DNA of 64,000 nucleotides, taken from positions 219,047 through 283,046 of the forward strand of contig CAXNMF010000005.1 in assembly GCA_964203275.1 (NCBI GenBank). Reading direction: 5' to 3'. The position numbers and the translations under genes were made by a program. The notes beneath the pieces are model-generated. The model was given only the letters and a program-made list of their open reading frames with translations. It was not told where the DNA came from and did no database searches. This document shows, in pieces, positions 8,234 to 15,994 of the stretch; the stretch's first letter is position 1, and every line of letters begins with the position of its first letter. This DNA comes from Ga0077527 sp945862135 (GTDB lineage: Bacteria > Pseudomonadota > Gammaproteobacteria > Burkholderiales > SG8-41).

Positions 8234-9193
8234 TCAGTGCATGGCCACAAAACGGCCCATTCGCACTGCGGTCTGCCCGCGATAAAGCCGCTTCGAGGGC
8301 ATCACCAGCACGCAGTCGTCATACGGTGTGCGCACTTCGCGTTCGCCGTCCCAGCCGATCAGCGTGCCGGCCTCCTGGATGACTTCCAGCCCGGTGAAGA
8401 CACGCGCGAAGCGGAAAACCTCGGCGGTGATGGTGACCGGATGTGTGACCTCCACCGTTTTCTGCGCGAGCGGCGTCTCGGCAAAACGCAAAGGGCCGCG
8501 CTCGGGATCGATGATGCCGCAGCGCGCCAGGAAGCGCAGCGTGGTCTCGCGCGCGACATCGACAGTGTGTTTGGCCCAATGCTGGCCGCATTCGACCAGC
8601 AGCGCGTTCTTCGGGCTGGCCGCATCGCCGAAGGCCATGTAATCGCGCATGCGCCGGCCGGCCGCGTGCCCGGCATCGCAGACCGCCAGCGCAGGATAAG
8701 CAATTTCAGCGGCAAGGATGCGTCCCTTCTCCAACGGTCCGGCGAGCACCAGCGGGTCGGAGGGATGCTGCATCGAATGGATGTCGAGCAGCAGGTCGGC
8801 GGTATCCACCAGCGGGCGGATCACCCGCGCGCGGCGTAGGTCAGCCGTGTTGCGCGGGCCGTCGAGCACCTCGGCAGTCCACACCCGGTTGAAGTCCTCC
8901 TCGACCCAGCGCGAGGCTTCGGGCTGGGCCAGATCAAACCGTTCAAACGCTTCGACGTTGCAGAACATCATGGTCAGTTTGCCGTGCAGCGGGCGGATGT
9001 CGGCGCGGAACAGCTCATCGAGCACGATGGCGCCGCAGATCTCGTTGCCGTGGGCCAGCGCGGTGAGCATCACATGCGGCCCCGGTTTGCCGCTGTCGAT
9101 GGTGGTGGCGTATTCGATGCCGGTGTTGCCCTTGCGATAGGGGCTGATATCCGGGGCGCTGATTTCGACGGTATAGGCGTTGGGGTCGGTCAT
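8234..9193 (-). CDS. Succinylglutamate desuccinylase/aspartoacylase-family metallohydrolase
   Basis: A 319-residue protein of the M14-like AstE/AspA zinc hydrolases. The zinc ligands appear in ALAHGNEICGA (His and Glu) and LLDIHSMQH (His), followed by a C-terminal beta-rich domain. Family members remove acyl groups from amino acids (succinylglutamate, N-acetylaspartate) or deacylate related amides. No arginine-catabolism genes are adjacent, so AST pathway membership is unlikely. The ribosome binding site is not strong. Confidence 0.82.
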   Translation of the reverse strand: MTDPNAYTVEISAPDISPYRKGNTGIEYATTIDSGKPGPHVMLTALAHGNEICGAIVLDELFRADIRPLHGKLTMMFCNVEAFERFDLAQPEASRWVEEDFNRVWTAEVLDGPRNTADLRRARVIRPLVDTADLLLDIHSMQHPSDPLVLAGPLEKGRILAAEIAYPALAVCDAGHAAGRRMRDYMAFGDAASPKNALLVECGQHWAKHTVDVARETTLRFLARCGIIDPERGPLRFAETPLAQKTVEVTHPVTITAEVFRFARVFTGLEVIQEAGTLIGWDGEREVRTPYDDCVLVMPSKRLYRGQTAVRMGRFVAMH

Positions 9194-9304
9194 GATGGGT
9201 GCAGTTTCAGGTTGAAAGGAAGACAGTGGAGTGTCTGCTGCGCCGAGTGTAGCGCAGCACGGCAGGCTGGAAGAATTTCAGCGGGCCGGCGCTGGTGTGT
9301 TCCT

Positions 9305-9982
9305 CTACGGCAGCGGCATGAACGGCGCATCGATGGCGCCGACCTTCACATAAATCAGCGCGCCTTCTGCTCCGGTATAAGGCGTGTGGCGACTCCAGCG
9401 CGGATTGCGCAGCCAGGTGCCGGCCGGGTAATCGCCATGTTCATCCGAGAACACACCCTCGAGCACGAGGATTTCTTCGCCACCGGGGTGCATGTGCATG
9501 TTGAATTGCGTATCCGGCGCCCAGCGCACCAGCGCCGTGCTGATGCCGTCGTATTCATGCAGCGGCATCACGCTCAGGCCCGGCACCAGCCCGGGCCGCC
9601 ACACGGCAGTTGAAGTCGCAATGCGCACCGGCTGTAGATCACTTGCCGCGAACTGCCAGAGTTTGACGAACAGCGTGCAGCCTTCTCGCGAGAACGGCGC
9701 ATGGCGCGTGCCCGGCGGGTTGCGCAGATAAGTGCCCGCCGGATAATCGCCGTGTTCATCCGAGAACACGCCATCGAGCACGAGAATCTCCTCGCCGCCG
9801 TGATGCACGTGCTCATCAAAGCGGGAACCGGCGGCGTAACGCACGATGCTGGTGGCGCGTGCGACTTCATCACCGACCCGGTCGAGCATGCGCCGGTCCA
9901 CACCGGGCAGGGGTGAAGGCGTCCAGGTGGCATCGGCGGCGTGTTGCACGACGCGGGCAGTGAAATCGTTGTTGAGGTTCAT
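9305..9982 (-). CDS. Double-cupin protein, ChrR-like
   Basis: A 225-residue protein with two tandem cupin domains. The halves repeat almost word for word: FDEHVHHGGEEILVLDGVFS and FNMHMHPGGEEILVLEGVFS, each followed by DEHGDYPAGT and a second-motif histidine (RHAPF, RHTPY). The H-x-H and E residues would bind one metal per domain. It resembles the cupin domain of the ChrR anti-sigma factor but lacks the N-terminal anti-sigma zinc domain, so a metal-dependent enzyme or sensor is more likely. Tail fragments of a related gene occur at 17014-17100 and perhaps near 2205-2250. Confidence 0.8.
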   Translation of the reverse strand: MNLNNDFTARVVQHAADATWTPSPLPGVDRRMLDRVGDEVARATSIVRYAAGSRFDEHVHHGGEEILVLDGVFSDEHGDYPAGTYLRNPPGTRHAPFSREGCTLFVKLWQFAASDLQPVRIATSTAVWRPGLVPGLSVMPLHEYDGISTALVRWAPDTQFNMHMHPGGEEILVLEGVFSDEHGDYPAGTWLRNPRWSRHTPYTGAEGALIYVKVGAIDAPFMPLP

Positions 9983-10113
9983 GCGGTCATTCCAGAGGAA
10001 ACAGCATTAGCCCGCGGGCTAAAGGGACGAGGGTCTGTCGGAGGTATAAAGACGACGCTTGTATTGCAGGAAGATTAAATCATTATTTATCAAATAGTTA
10101 CATTATTCAAAGG

Positions 10114-10163
10114 CTTTCAAAGCCTTTTACGCTTTGAAAGAAATTCGATGTCTTCTTTCAAAG
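10114..10163. promoter_or_regulatory. Cluster of three CTTTCAAAG / CTTTGAAAG palindromic sites
   Basis: CTTTCAAAG (10114-10122) and its exact reverse complement CTTTGAAAG (10132-10140) form a 9-bp inverted repeat, and CTTTCAAAG recurs at 10155-10163. The cluster lies about 130-180 bp upstream of the double-cupin start codon and next to an AT-rich run. It could be a repressor-binding region or a strong hairpin. Confidence 0.45.
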
Positions 10164-10248
10164 GGCGGACGACACTGGAAAAAGCCAACCCGAACCCTAG
10201 TACTGTCTTTAACAAGGCGCCCCGGTGATTATCAGCGGGTATCGATGA

Positions 10249-10551
10249 TCAGGTCTCGACCGCCTCGGTATGCAGCTTCAAGCCCAGCGCCTTGCAGACC
10301 TTCATCACCGTCGCAAAACTCGGGTTGCCGTCCGGCGACAACGCTTTGTACAGCCCCTCGCGGGTGAGGCCGGTGTCGCGCGCGAGTTGCATCATGCCGC
10401 GGGCACGGGCGATATCGCCGAGTGCGCCAACCACCAGCGCCGGATCGCCGTCTGATTCGTCAATCGCGGCCTGCAGATACAGCGCGCATTCCTGCTCGGT
10501 TCTCAGGTAAGTCGCTGCGTCATAAGGGCGTGTAGTCAGTTTCTTGGCCAT
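10249..10551 (-). CDS. HTH antitoxin of the addiction-module antidote (HigA-like) family
   Basis: A 100-residue XRE-type helix-turn-helix protein. The segment AQLARDTGLTREGLYKALS-like (here MMQLARDTGLTREGLYKALS) followed by GNPSFATVMKVCKALGLKL is typical of the putative addiction-module antidote family that pairs with small RelE/ParE-fold killers. It would neutralise the toxin and repress the operon. It is the second gene, 9 bp after the toxin stop, the toxin-first order usual for HigBA-like modules. Confidence 0.9.
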   Translation of the reverse strand: MAKKLTTRPYDAATYLRTEQECALYLQAAIDESDGDPALVVGALGDIARARGMMQLARDTGLTREGLYKALSPDGNPSFATVMKVCKALGLKLHTEAVET

Positions 10552-10560
10552 GATGAACTC

Positions 10561-10869
10561 CTAAAGCATGCGCGCCAGTTTCAGCGCTGTTTTGATGTCC
10601 TTGTCCTGCGTCGATTTGGCGCCGCCCGCCAGCAGGATGACCATCAGTGCGCCGCGCTTGACGAAATAAACCCGATAACCGGGACCGTAATCAATGCGAA
10701 TTTCGGAAACCCCTTCACCCACCGGCTTCACATCACCGGGGTTGCCGTAGCGCAGACGGAGAATGCGCGCCTGCACCCGCGTCCTTGCGCGGGCATCGCG
10801 CAAGGACACCAGCCAGGTGGAAAATTCCTGCGTTTCGCGGATTTCGATCACCGGCGAAGTGTAATCCAT
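10561..10869 (-). CDS. RelE/ParE-superfamily addiction-module toxin (HigB-like)
   Basis: A 102-residue protein with the killer-protein pattern FSTWLVSLRDARARTRVQAR near residue 17, GVSEIRIDYGPGYRVYFVKRG in the middle and GGAKSTQDKDIKTALKLA near the end. Relatives are ribosome-dependent mRNA endonucleases. The start codon lies inside an inverted repeat (10858-10879), so the transcript may have a very short leader and be repressed at that site. Confidence 0.9.
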   Translation of the reverse strand: MDYTSPVIEIRETQEFSTWLVSLRDARARTRVQARILRLRYGNPGDVKPVGEGVSEIRIDYGPGYRVYFVKRGALMVILLAGGAKSTQDKDIKTALKLARML

Positions 10870-10879
10870 GGTTTACACT
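10858..10879 (-). promoter_or_regulatory. Candidate autoregulatory operator of the HigB/HigA-like module
   Basis: AGTGTAA (10858-10864) and TTACACT (10873-10879) form a perfect 7-bp inverted repeat with 8 bp between, spanning the toxin start codon. Position and symmetry suggest binding of the HTH antitoxin. No Shine-Dalgarno sequence is visible ahead of the ATG. Confidence 0.5.
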
Positions 10880-10942
10880 GCGGCAAGCTTCGAAATGGGC
10901 TTGATGCGTGACCCAGGTAAAGCCCGCCTGACACTACTGCAG

Positions 10943-11093
10943 CTACGCGCGCAGCGTCGCCAGCAACTGCCCGAAGTAAACCAGCCCCTCCGGCCACACG
11001 CCGAGCATCGACGCGGAACCCAAGTGGCCGTTCATGCCGCTGTCGAAAAACGTCGAGCTTCAGGCCTGCGCGAATGCCTGCGCACGCTCACGG
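10943..11093 (-). pseudogene. C-terminal fragment of an RBBP9/YdeN-like serine hydrolase
   Basis: The reverse strand encodes a tail nearly identical to the intact hydrolase at 15395-15973: NGHLGSASMLGVWPEGL is shared in full. An in-frame TGA replaces the tryptophan codon in AQAWGS, and the match stops where the 23-bp repeat at 11094 begins. It is a dead fragment left beside the nitrile hydratase cassette. Confidence 0.8.
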
Positions 11094-11116
11094 AATCAAT
11101 GGTGTCTGACCCCATT
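11094..11116 (+). repeat. 23-bp direct repeat, left copy
   Basis: The sequence reads AATCAATGGTGTCTGACC then CCATT and matches the copy at 13124-13146 in 22 of 23 positions. The two copies bracket a 2-kb segment with the nitrile hydratase genes, and this copy directly adjoins a truncated hydrolase gene. Confidence 0.75.
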
Positions 11117-11315
11117 TATTCGTATTTTCCCCATGTTGCTGGCGAGGCATGCTGTGCGTGGCGCTGGGGTAGTCTTTCAGACGCTCATAGCCCGCGGGCT
11201 CGCCGCAGTTGTATCGCCGAGACGTGAGGCATAATCAGCCTTGAAAAGGGGTGACTCAAAATTCGATGAAAAACCCGACTCAGCATTCAGTGGAAATCAA
11301 CAAGGAGGACACTCA

Positions 11316-11948
11316 ATGAGTGACCATCACCACCATGATCACGATGACAAGCATAACGCTCCGTTATCCGGCCCCGCATTGCGCGTCAAGGCACTGGAGT
11401 CTTTGCTCGCTGACAAGGGCCTTATCGATGTCAAAACGCTCGACGAAATTGTCGATACGTACGAACGGCGCGTTGGTCCGCAGAATGGCGCCCGGATCGT
11501 CGCGAAGTCCTGGGTCGACCCGGCATTCCGGATCCGGTTACTCGACAACGCAACCAGCGCAATCGCTGAATTTGGCTTTATCGAACGGTGGGCCGAGGAC
11601 ATGGTCGCACTGGAAAACACGCCAAAAGTCAGAAACTTGGTCGTGTGTACACTTTGCTCCTGCTACCCGTGGCCCGTTCTTGGTCTACCCCCTGCTTGGT
11701 ACAAATCCGATGCCTATCGTGCACGTGCGGTGTTGGACCCACGCGGGGTACTCAAGGAATTAGGTGAAGAAATCCCTGCCGATGTTGAAATTCGAGTATG
11801 GGATTCCACAGCCGAATTGCGATATTTGGTCATCCCCGAACGTCCCGCCGGCACTGAGAATTGGACCGAAGAACAACTCGCTGAAATCGTAACGCGAGAC
11901 TCCATGATTGGCGTGGCACATCTCACGGTTCCAAAGAGTAAGAAATGA
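11316..11948 (+). CDS. nthA: Cobalt-type nitrile hydratase alpha subunit
   Basis: A 210-residue protein that hydrates nitriles to amides together with the beta subunit. The metal site is VCTLCSCYPWP, with C111, C114 and C116; threonine after the first cysteine is the cobalt-type signature (serine marks iron-type enzymes). ATG 11316 follows a strong AAGGAGG. The N-terminus has an unusual metal-binding-looking run HHHHDHDDKH. Gene order is alpha-beta-accessory; many cobalt-type operons place beta first. Codon and base composition appear less GC-rich than the neighbours, which fits acquisition by transfer. Confidence 0.95.
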   Translation: MSDHHHHDHDDKHNAPLSGPALRVKALESLLADKGLIDVKTLDEIVDTYERRVGPQNGARIVAKSWVDPAFRIRLLDNATSAIAEFGFIERWAEDMVALENTPKVRNLVVCTLCSCYPWPVLGLPPAWYKSDAYRARAVLDPRGVLKELGEEIPADVEIRVWDSTAELRYLVIPERPAGTENWTEEQLAEIVTRDSMIGVAHLTVPKSKK

Positions 11949-12601
11949 ACAGCATCCATGACATGGGCGGCATGCATGGAATGGGGCCGGTGGTTCGAGA
12001 GGAGAACGAACCGGTTTTTCATGAGTATTGGCACGGTCGCGTTTTCGCGCTGAGGATGGCCTGCGCTTTCCATAAAAAATGGAACGCTGATATGGGGCGG
12101 TACGCGAGAGAGCGTATGCCCCCGGCGGAGTTTCTCAATGCGACGTATTACGAGCGAGGGCTGTATGCCCTGGAAACTTTGCTGGTGGAGAGTTCATTGA
12201 TTTCTCTCCATGAACTTGAAAGTGGGACTGCTGCCACAACCCCCCCTGTTACGGTGACGCTTCAACCAGATGCCGTAGCAGCGATTGTGAAGAGTCGTCG
12301 CAAGACAAAGCTGGACGATAATGTTGCGCCCCGATTCAAGGTTGGAGACAAAGTTTTAACCAGCAACTCCCAGCCTGTTGGCCATACCCGACTCCCGCGT
12401 TATGCGAGAGGGCGGCGCGGCGTCATTGACCGTGATCATGGCGTCTTTACCTTTGCCGATACCAACGCAATGCGGCAGGATAAAAAGCCCCAGCACCTGT
12501 ACAGCGTTCGGTTCAGCGCCACCGAGATATGGGGCAGTGATGCCTCACCGATTGACAGCATTTATCTGGATCTTTGGGATGATTACCTCGAACTTGTCTG
12601 A
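11945..12601 (+). CDS. nthB: Nitrile hydratase beta subunit
   Basis: A 218-residue protein starting MNSIHDMGGMHGMGPV, the classic beta-subunit N-terminus. The C-terminal SH3-like barrel has FKVGDKVLTSN, HTRLPRYARGRRG and a closing IYLDLWDDYLE. The ATG overlaps the alpha stop codon by 4 bp (ATGA), so translation is coupled and subunits are made in equal amounts. It forms the heterodimer that houses the metal site. Confidence 0.95.
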   Translation: MNSIHDMGGMHGMGPVVREENEPVFHEYWHGRVFALRMACAFHKKWNADMGRYARERMPPAEFLNATYYERGLYALETLLVESSLISLHELESGTAATTPPVTVTLQPDAVAAIVKSRRKTKLDDNVAPRFKVGDKVLTSNSQPVGHTRLPRYARGRRGVIDRDHGVFTFADTNAMRQDKKPQHLYSVRFSATEIWGSDASPIDSIYLDLWDDYLELV

Positions 12602-12953
12602 CGTGAATCTTGACGCCATTCCGGCATTGCCTCGTAACGAAGACGGCCCGGTATTCAATGAGCCGTGGGAAGCGCAGGCGTTTGCAATGACCCTGGAGCT
12701 TCACCGTCGCGGTCTGTTTACGTGGAAGGAATGGGCAGACACACTGGCCGAAGAAATAGCCGATGCGTGCAAACTAAAAGAATGGGATGAAGGAAAACAC
12801 TACTATGTGAGGTGGCTGGCAGCCCTGGAAAAAATCGTCTCTGAAAAGAATGTCGTCCCCAATGCAGATTTGATTCGCCGCATTGACGAGTGGGATGCTG
12901 CCGCGAAGGCCACCCCTCACGGACAACCAATAAAACTCCATCGCCGCCAGTAA
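12579..12953 (+). CDS. Nitrile hydratase accessory (activator) protein
   Basis: About 124 residues, related to the N-terminal half of nitrile hydratase beta subunits: IPALPRNEDGPVFNEPWEAQ, then LHRRGLFTWKEWADTLAEEI and HYYVRWLAALEKIV. In cobalt-type systems such proteins deliver the metal and help oxidise the cysteine ligands of the alpha subunit. The start is uncertain: ATG 12579 overlaps nthB by 23 bp, while the GTG at 12603 starts just after its stop. No amidase or cobalt transporter gene lies in the window. Confidence 0.85.
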   Translation: MITSNLSDVNLDAIPALPRNEDGPVFNEPWEAQAFAMTLELHRRGLFTWKEWADTLAEEIADACKLKEWDEGKHYYVRWLAALEKIVSEKNVVPNADLIRRIDEWDAAAKATPHGQPIKLHRRQ

Positions 12954-13123
12954 TTTTTATTTCAATTCAATATCAATACGGTCTAACAACGATGAGTCCG
13001 GAATTCCCCGGAAATCCCGCGGCATTGCATCTCGTCATAAAGGAATTTGGACCGTAAGCTGCCCTGTTTTACATATTCAAGGTAACGGAGTGAGGGAGTG
13101 AGAACCTCCCCTGTTGTTTGGAC

Positions 13124-13146
13124 AATCAATGGTGTCTGACCTCATT
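13124..13146 (+). repeat. 23-bp direct repeat, right copy
   Basis: This copy differs from 11094-11116 at one position (CTC for CCC). It lies 14 bp before the 3' end of the convergent Bug gene. The 170 bp between the accessory gene and this repeat hold no gene. Confidence 0.75.
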
Positions 13147-13159
13147 GACACGCCTTCGC

Positions 13160-14134
13160 CTAATCCAGCCGTATTCCCGCCTGCTTGATCAGCCGTCCCC
13201 ATTTTTCCTGTTCGGCCCGGAGGTGGGCGGCAAATTCTGCGGATGGCCCGCCGACAGCTTCTGACCCGAGCAGGGCCAGTCTCTCCCGGATAGCGGCAAT
13301 CTGCATGACTTTGCTGAATTCACCGTGCAGACGCGTGACTGCCGCCTGCGGTGTGCCGGCCGGGGCGGCAACCCCGAACCATGAAGTGATCTCGAAACCG
13401 CGCAGCGCGGATTCATCCATCGTCGGAACTTCCGGCGCGGCCTGCGAGCGTTTCAATCCAGTCACCGCCAGCGCACGCAAGCGCTTGTCTTTGACGTCAC
13501 CGAGCACGGCGGTAATGTTGTGGAACATGAAATCGACCTGCCCGCCCAGCAGTTCCGTGCGTGCGTGGCCACCGCCCTTGTACGGCACGTGCACAGTTTT
13601 GACACCCGCCATCATGTTGAACAACTCACCAGCGAGGTGCGTGGCATTGCCGTTTCCGGCTGAAGCGTAGTTCAGCTTGCCCGGCTGCGCTTTGGCCAGC
13701 GCAATCAGTTCGCGGGCCGACTTCGCCGGCACCGACGGATGCACGACCAGCATGTAATGGCCCGTGGTCAGCAGACTGATCGGAACAAAATCGCGGACCA
13801 TGTCATAGCCGGCCTTGCCGCCGGGAATGCTGCCGCTGATGGCATGCGCCGGTGTTGCGAGAAACAGGGTGTACCCGTCAGGCGCAGAACGGGCTGCGAA
13901 TGCGGCGCCGAGATTGCCGCCGGCACCGGCACGGTTGTCGACGATCACCTGCTGCCCCAGCGATTCTGCGAGTTTCGGGCTGACCAGGCGCGCGAGGATA
14001 TCCACACCGCTTCCGGGCGAAGAAGCCACCACCAGTCGTACCGCCTTGCTCGGATAGGCTTGCGCCGAGGCCGTCGCAATGCCACCAAAAAACGTGATCA
14101 GAATGCACAGCGTAAGGTTCGTGATACGGGACAT
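13160..14134 (-). CDS. Bug/TctC-family binding protein
   Basis: A 324-residue periplasmic binding protein with a signal peptide ending ATASAQ, then AYPSKAVRLVVASSPGSGVD; the usual VPFPPGG glycine loop is altered to VASSPGSG, so ligand contacts may differ. VDNRAGAGGNLG, SAPDGYTLFLA and VHVPYKGGGH are normal. It diverges from a TauD-type dioxygenase gene across a 306-bp intergenic region, a layout that suggests shared control of uptake and oxidation of one compound. Confidence 0.92.
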   Translation of the reverse strand: MSRITNLTLCILITFFGGIATASAQAYPSKAVRLVVASSPGSGVDILARLVSPKLAESLGQQVIVDNRAGAGGNLGAAFAARSAPDGYTLFLATPAHAISGSIPGGKAGYDMVRDFVPISLLTTGHYMLVVHPSVPAKSARELIALAKAQPGKLNYASAGNGNATHLAGELFNMMAGVKTVHVPYKGGGHARTELLGGQVDFMFHNITAVLGDVKDKRLRALAVTGLKRSQAAPEVPTMDESALRGFEITSWFGVAAPAGTPQAAVTRLHGEFSKVMQIAAIRERLALLGSEAVGGPSAEFAAHLRAEQEKWGRLIKQAGIRLD

Positions 14135-14440
14135 CGGCAGGCTCCTCCCCAGAATTGTTGTTTTTGCGGAACGCGTACGAAGAGCATTATCACACGCAAC
14201 TCCGCTGGTTCATCTCAGGGCCAGTATCAGTACTGCCACAACATTATTCAAACAGAATCAATTCTTTATTGAACAATTACACGATATGGGCTGTGGCCTG
14301 TGCACTGCGACAACGGCTGATGAACTGTCGAGCTGACACAGCCCGAAGGAACGCAAACTGCCGCTTGCGTTGGCCGGAGCCTGACAGGGACAAGCGTGTC
14401 CAACCGCCACTGAGGTAACCTATCGGCTATGGGAGGCGCA
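14135..14440. other. Divergent intergenic region, no gene seen
   Basis: This region holds the promoters of the Bug gene and the dioxygenase gene. An AT-rich segment (about 14235-14285) contains ACATTATTCAA at 14241-14251, also found at 10100-10110. No sigma factor consensus is convincing enough to place. Confidence 0.4.
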
Positions 14441-15331
14441 ATGGAATCCATCAAGTCACGCATCACTGTCAAACGTCTGCATCCGCTGTTCGTGGCCGAG
14501 GTGACGGGTATCGATCTTACGGTGTCCTTGTCGCCCGAGGATTTCCGCGTGGTCTGGGACGCATTCAACGAGCACCAGATCCTTGTGTTCCGCGACCAGC
14601 ATTTTGACGACGAATCGCAGATCGCGTTCAGCCGACACTTCGGCGAACTCGAAACCATGATCGCGCACCCCGGTAACGACTGGAACCCCGGGCACATTTC
14701 GGTCATGACCAATCTCGGCAAGGACGGCAATTTTCTGCCCCTTGACCATCCGGCCATGCAGCACCGGGCGCGCAATGAGGACTGGCACAGCGACAGCTCG
14801 TTCAAGCCGGTGGCGGCGCTGGCTTCGCTGCTTTCATCGCGCATCGTCCCGCCGGCCGGTGGCAACACCGATTTCGCCAGTGGCAGGGCGGCTTATGCCG
14901 ACCTGCCCGCGGAGCGTAAAGCCGCGCTCGAAGACCTCACGGTCCTGCATCGCATGACGCTGCGGGATGCGGACAACGACAAAGGCTACAAGGACGAGGA
15001 CAAGGCGCGCCATGTCGTCACCCACCCGCTGATCCGCGCCAACCCCGTCAACGGTCGCAAGGCGCTTTACGTCGGCGCGCACGCGCAGGAGATTGTCGGC
15101 ATGCCGCCGGCAGCGGGTGCAAAACTCATCGATGAACTGACGGCCTTCTGCACGCAAGCGCAGTACGTCTACAGCCACCAGTGGCGCGATGGTGACGCGG
15201 TACTGTGGGACAACCGCTGCACACTGCATCGTGCGACGACGTACGAAATGACCAAGTACAAACGCAGGCTGCACCGCACGACCATCGCCGGCAAGTCTCC
15301 TGACAGCTCGTTTGCGGTGATGCCGGGGTAA
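14441..15331 (+). CDS. TauD/TfdA-family 2-oxoglutarate-dependent dioxygenase
   Basis: A 296-residue Fe(II)/2-oxoglutarate oxygenase. The facial triad is H116 and D118 in DWHSDSSF and H263 in NRCTLHRATTY; the arginine in RRLHRTTI would bind 2-oxoglutarate. ATG 14441 was preferred to 14429 because GGGAGG lies 5-10 bp upstream of it. The family hydroxylates taurine, phenoxyacetates, alkyl sulfates and similar acids. The divergent Bug gene may supply the substrate. Confidence 0.9.
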   Translation: MESIKSRITVKRLHPLFVAEVTGIDLTVSLSPEDFRVVWDAFNEHQILVFRDQHFDDESQIAFSRHFGELETMIAHPGNDWNPGHISVMTNLGKDGNFLPLDHPAMQHRARNEDWHSDSSFKPVAALASLLSSRIVPPAGGNTDFASGRAAYADLPAERKAALEDLTVLHRMTLRDADNDKGYKDEDKARHVVTHPLIRANPVNGRKALYVGAHAQEIVGMPPAAGAKLIDELTAFCTQAQYVYSHQWRDGDAVLWDNRCTLHRATTYEMTKYKRRLHRTTIAGKSPDSSFAVMPG

Positions 15332-15394
15332 TAAGCAGCGAAGCGCAAGCGCTAAGGCAAGCGGCGCGCGCAGGAAACCGTGAGTTGTTCCTGA

Positions 15395-15973
15395 TTATGC
15401 TTGATCGCGCAGCGTCCCCAGAAACTGCCCGAAGTAAATAAGCCCCTCCGGCCACACGCCGAGCATCGATGCAGAGCCAAGGTGGCCGTTGATGCCGCCG
15501 TCGAAGAACGTCGAGCCCCAGGCCTGCGCGAAGGCCTGCGCACGCTCAAAGCTGACGCGGTCATCGTTGCGGCCCGCGACAACCACGCTGGGGTAGGGCA
15601 GGCGCTTCATGATCATGCCGCCGAAACCCTGCAGCGGGCTGACAGTGCCCGGCGGCATCGGCCGGTCGCGATCCGTGGGCGCCACAAAAAACACGCCGGC
15701 GACTTTCTTCACCGCCTCGGGTTGTTCGAAGGACCACTTCATCACCAGCGTGGTGCCAGCACTGTGCGGCACCAGCACCACCGGCTTCGGTGCACGCATT
15801 ACGCAATCCGTCAGCGTCGCGGCCCAGGCGTCATAGACCGGATGGTCCCAGTCCGCCTGCTGCACCCGCACGAAATCGGGGAAGGCCTGTTCCCAGTGGG
15901 TGTGCCAGTGATCCGGGCCGGAGCCGTTGAGGCCGGGGTGGATCAGTACCGAGAAATCCTTGCGCGTGGGCAT
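15395..15973 (-). CDS. RBBP9/YdeN-family serine hydrolase
   Basis: A 192-residue alpha/beta hydrolase beginning MPTRKDFSVLIHPGLNGSGP, with WHTHWEQAFP and the nucleophile region VLVPHSAGTTL (HSAG), and a terminal NGHLGS histidine. These match the RBBP9/YdeN group of small serine hydrolases. ATG 15973 was chosen because the fragment at 17100-17254 starts at the matching position; an ATG at 15991 is also in frame. Pieces of the same gene lie at 10943-11093 and 17100-17254. Confidence 0.85.
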   Translation of the reverse strand: MPTRKDFSVLIHPGLNGSGPDHWHTHWEQAFPDFVRVQQADWDHPVYDAWAATLTDCVMRAPKPVVLVPHSAGTTLVMKWSFEQPEAVKKVAGVFFVAPTDRDRPMPPGTVSPLQGFGGMIMKRLPYPSVVVAGRNDDRVSFERAQAFAQAWGSTFFDGGINGHLGSASMLGVWPEGLIYFGQFLGTLRDQA

Positions 15974-15994
15974 GCGGCGGGGCCCGGTCATCGT

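Noticed and set aside
11061..11069. In-frame TGA in the hydrolase fragment at 10943-11093 as Sec
   Set aside because: The intact copy has TGG (Trp) there, and the fragment is truncated, so this is ordinary decay.
11094..13146. A classical insertion sequence or composite transposon
   Set aside because: There is no transposase and the 23-bp copies are direct repeats without terminal inverted repeats.
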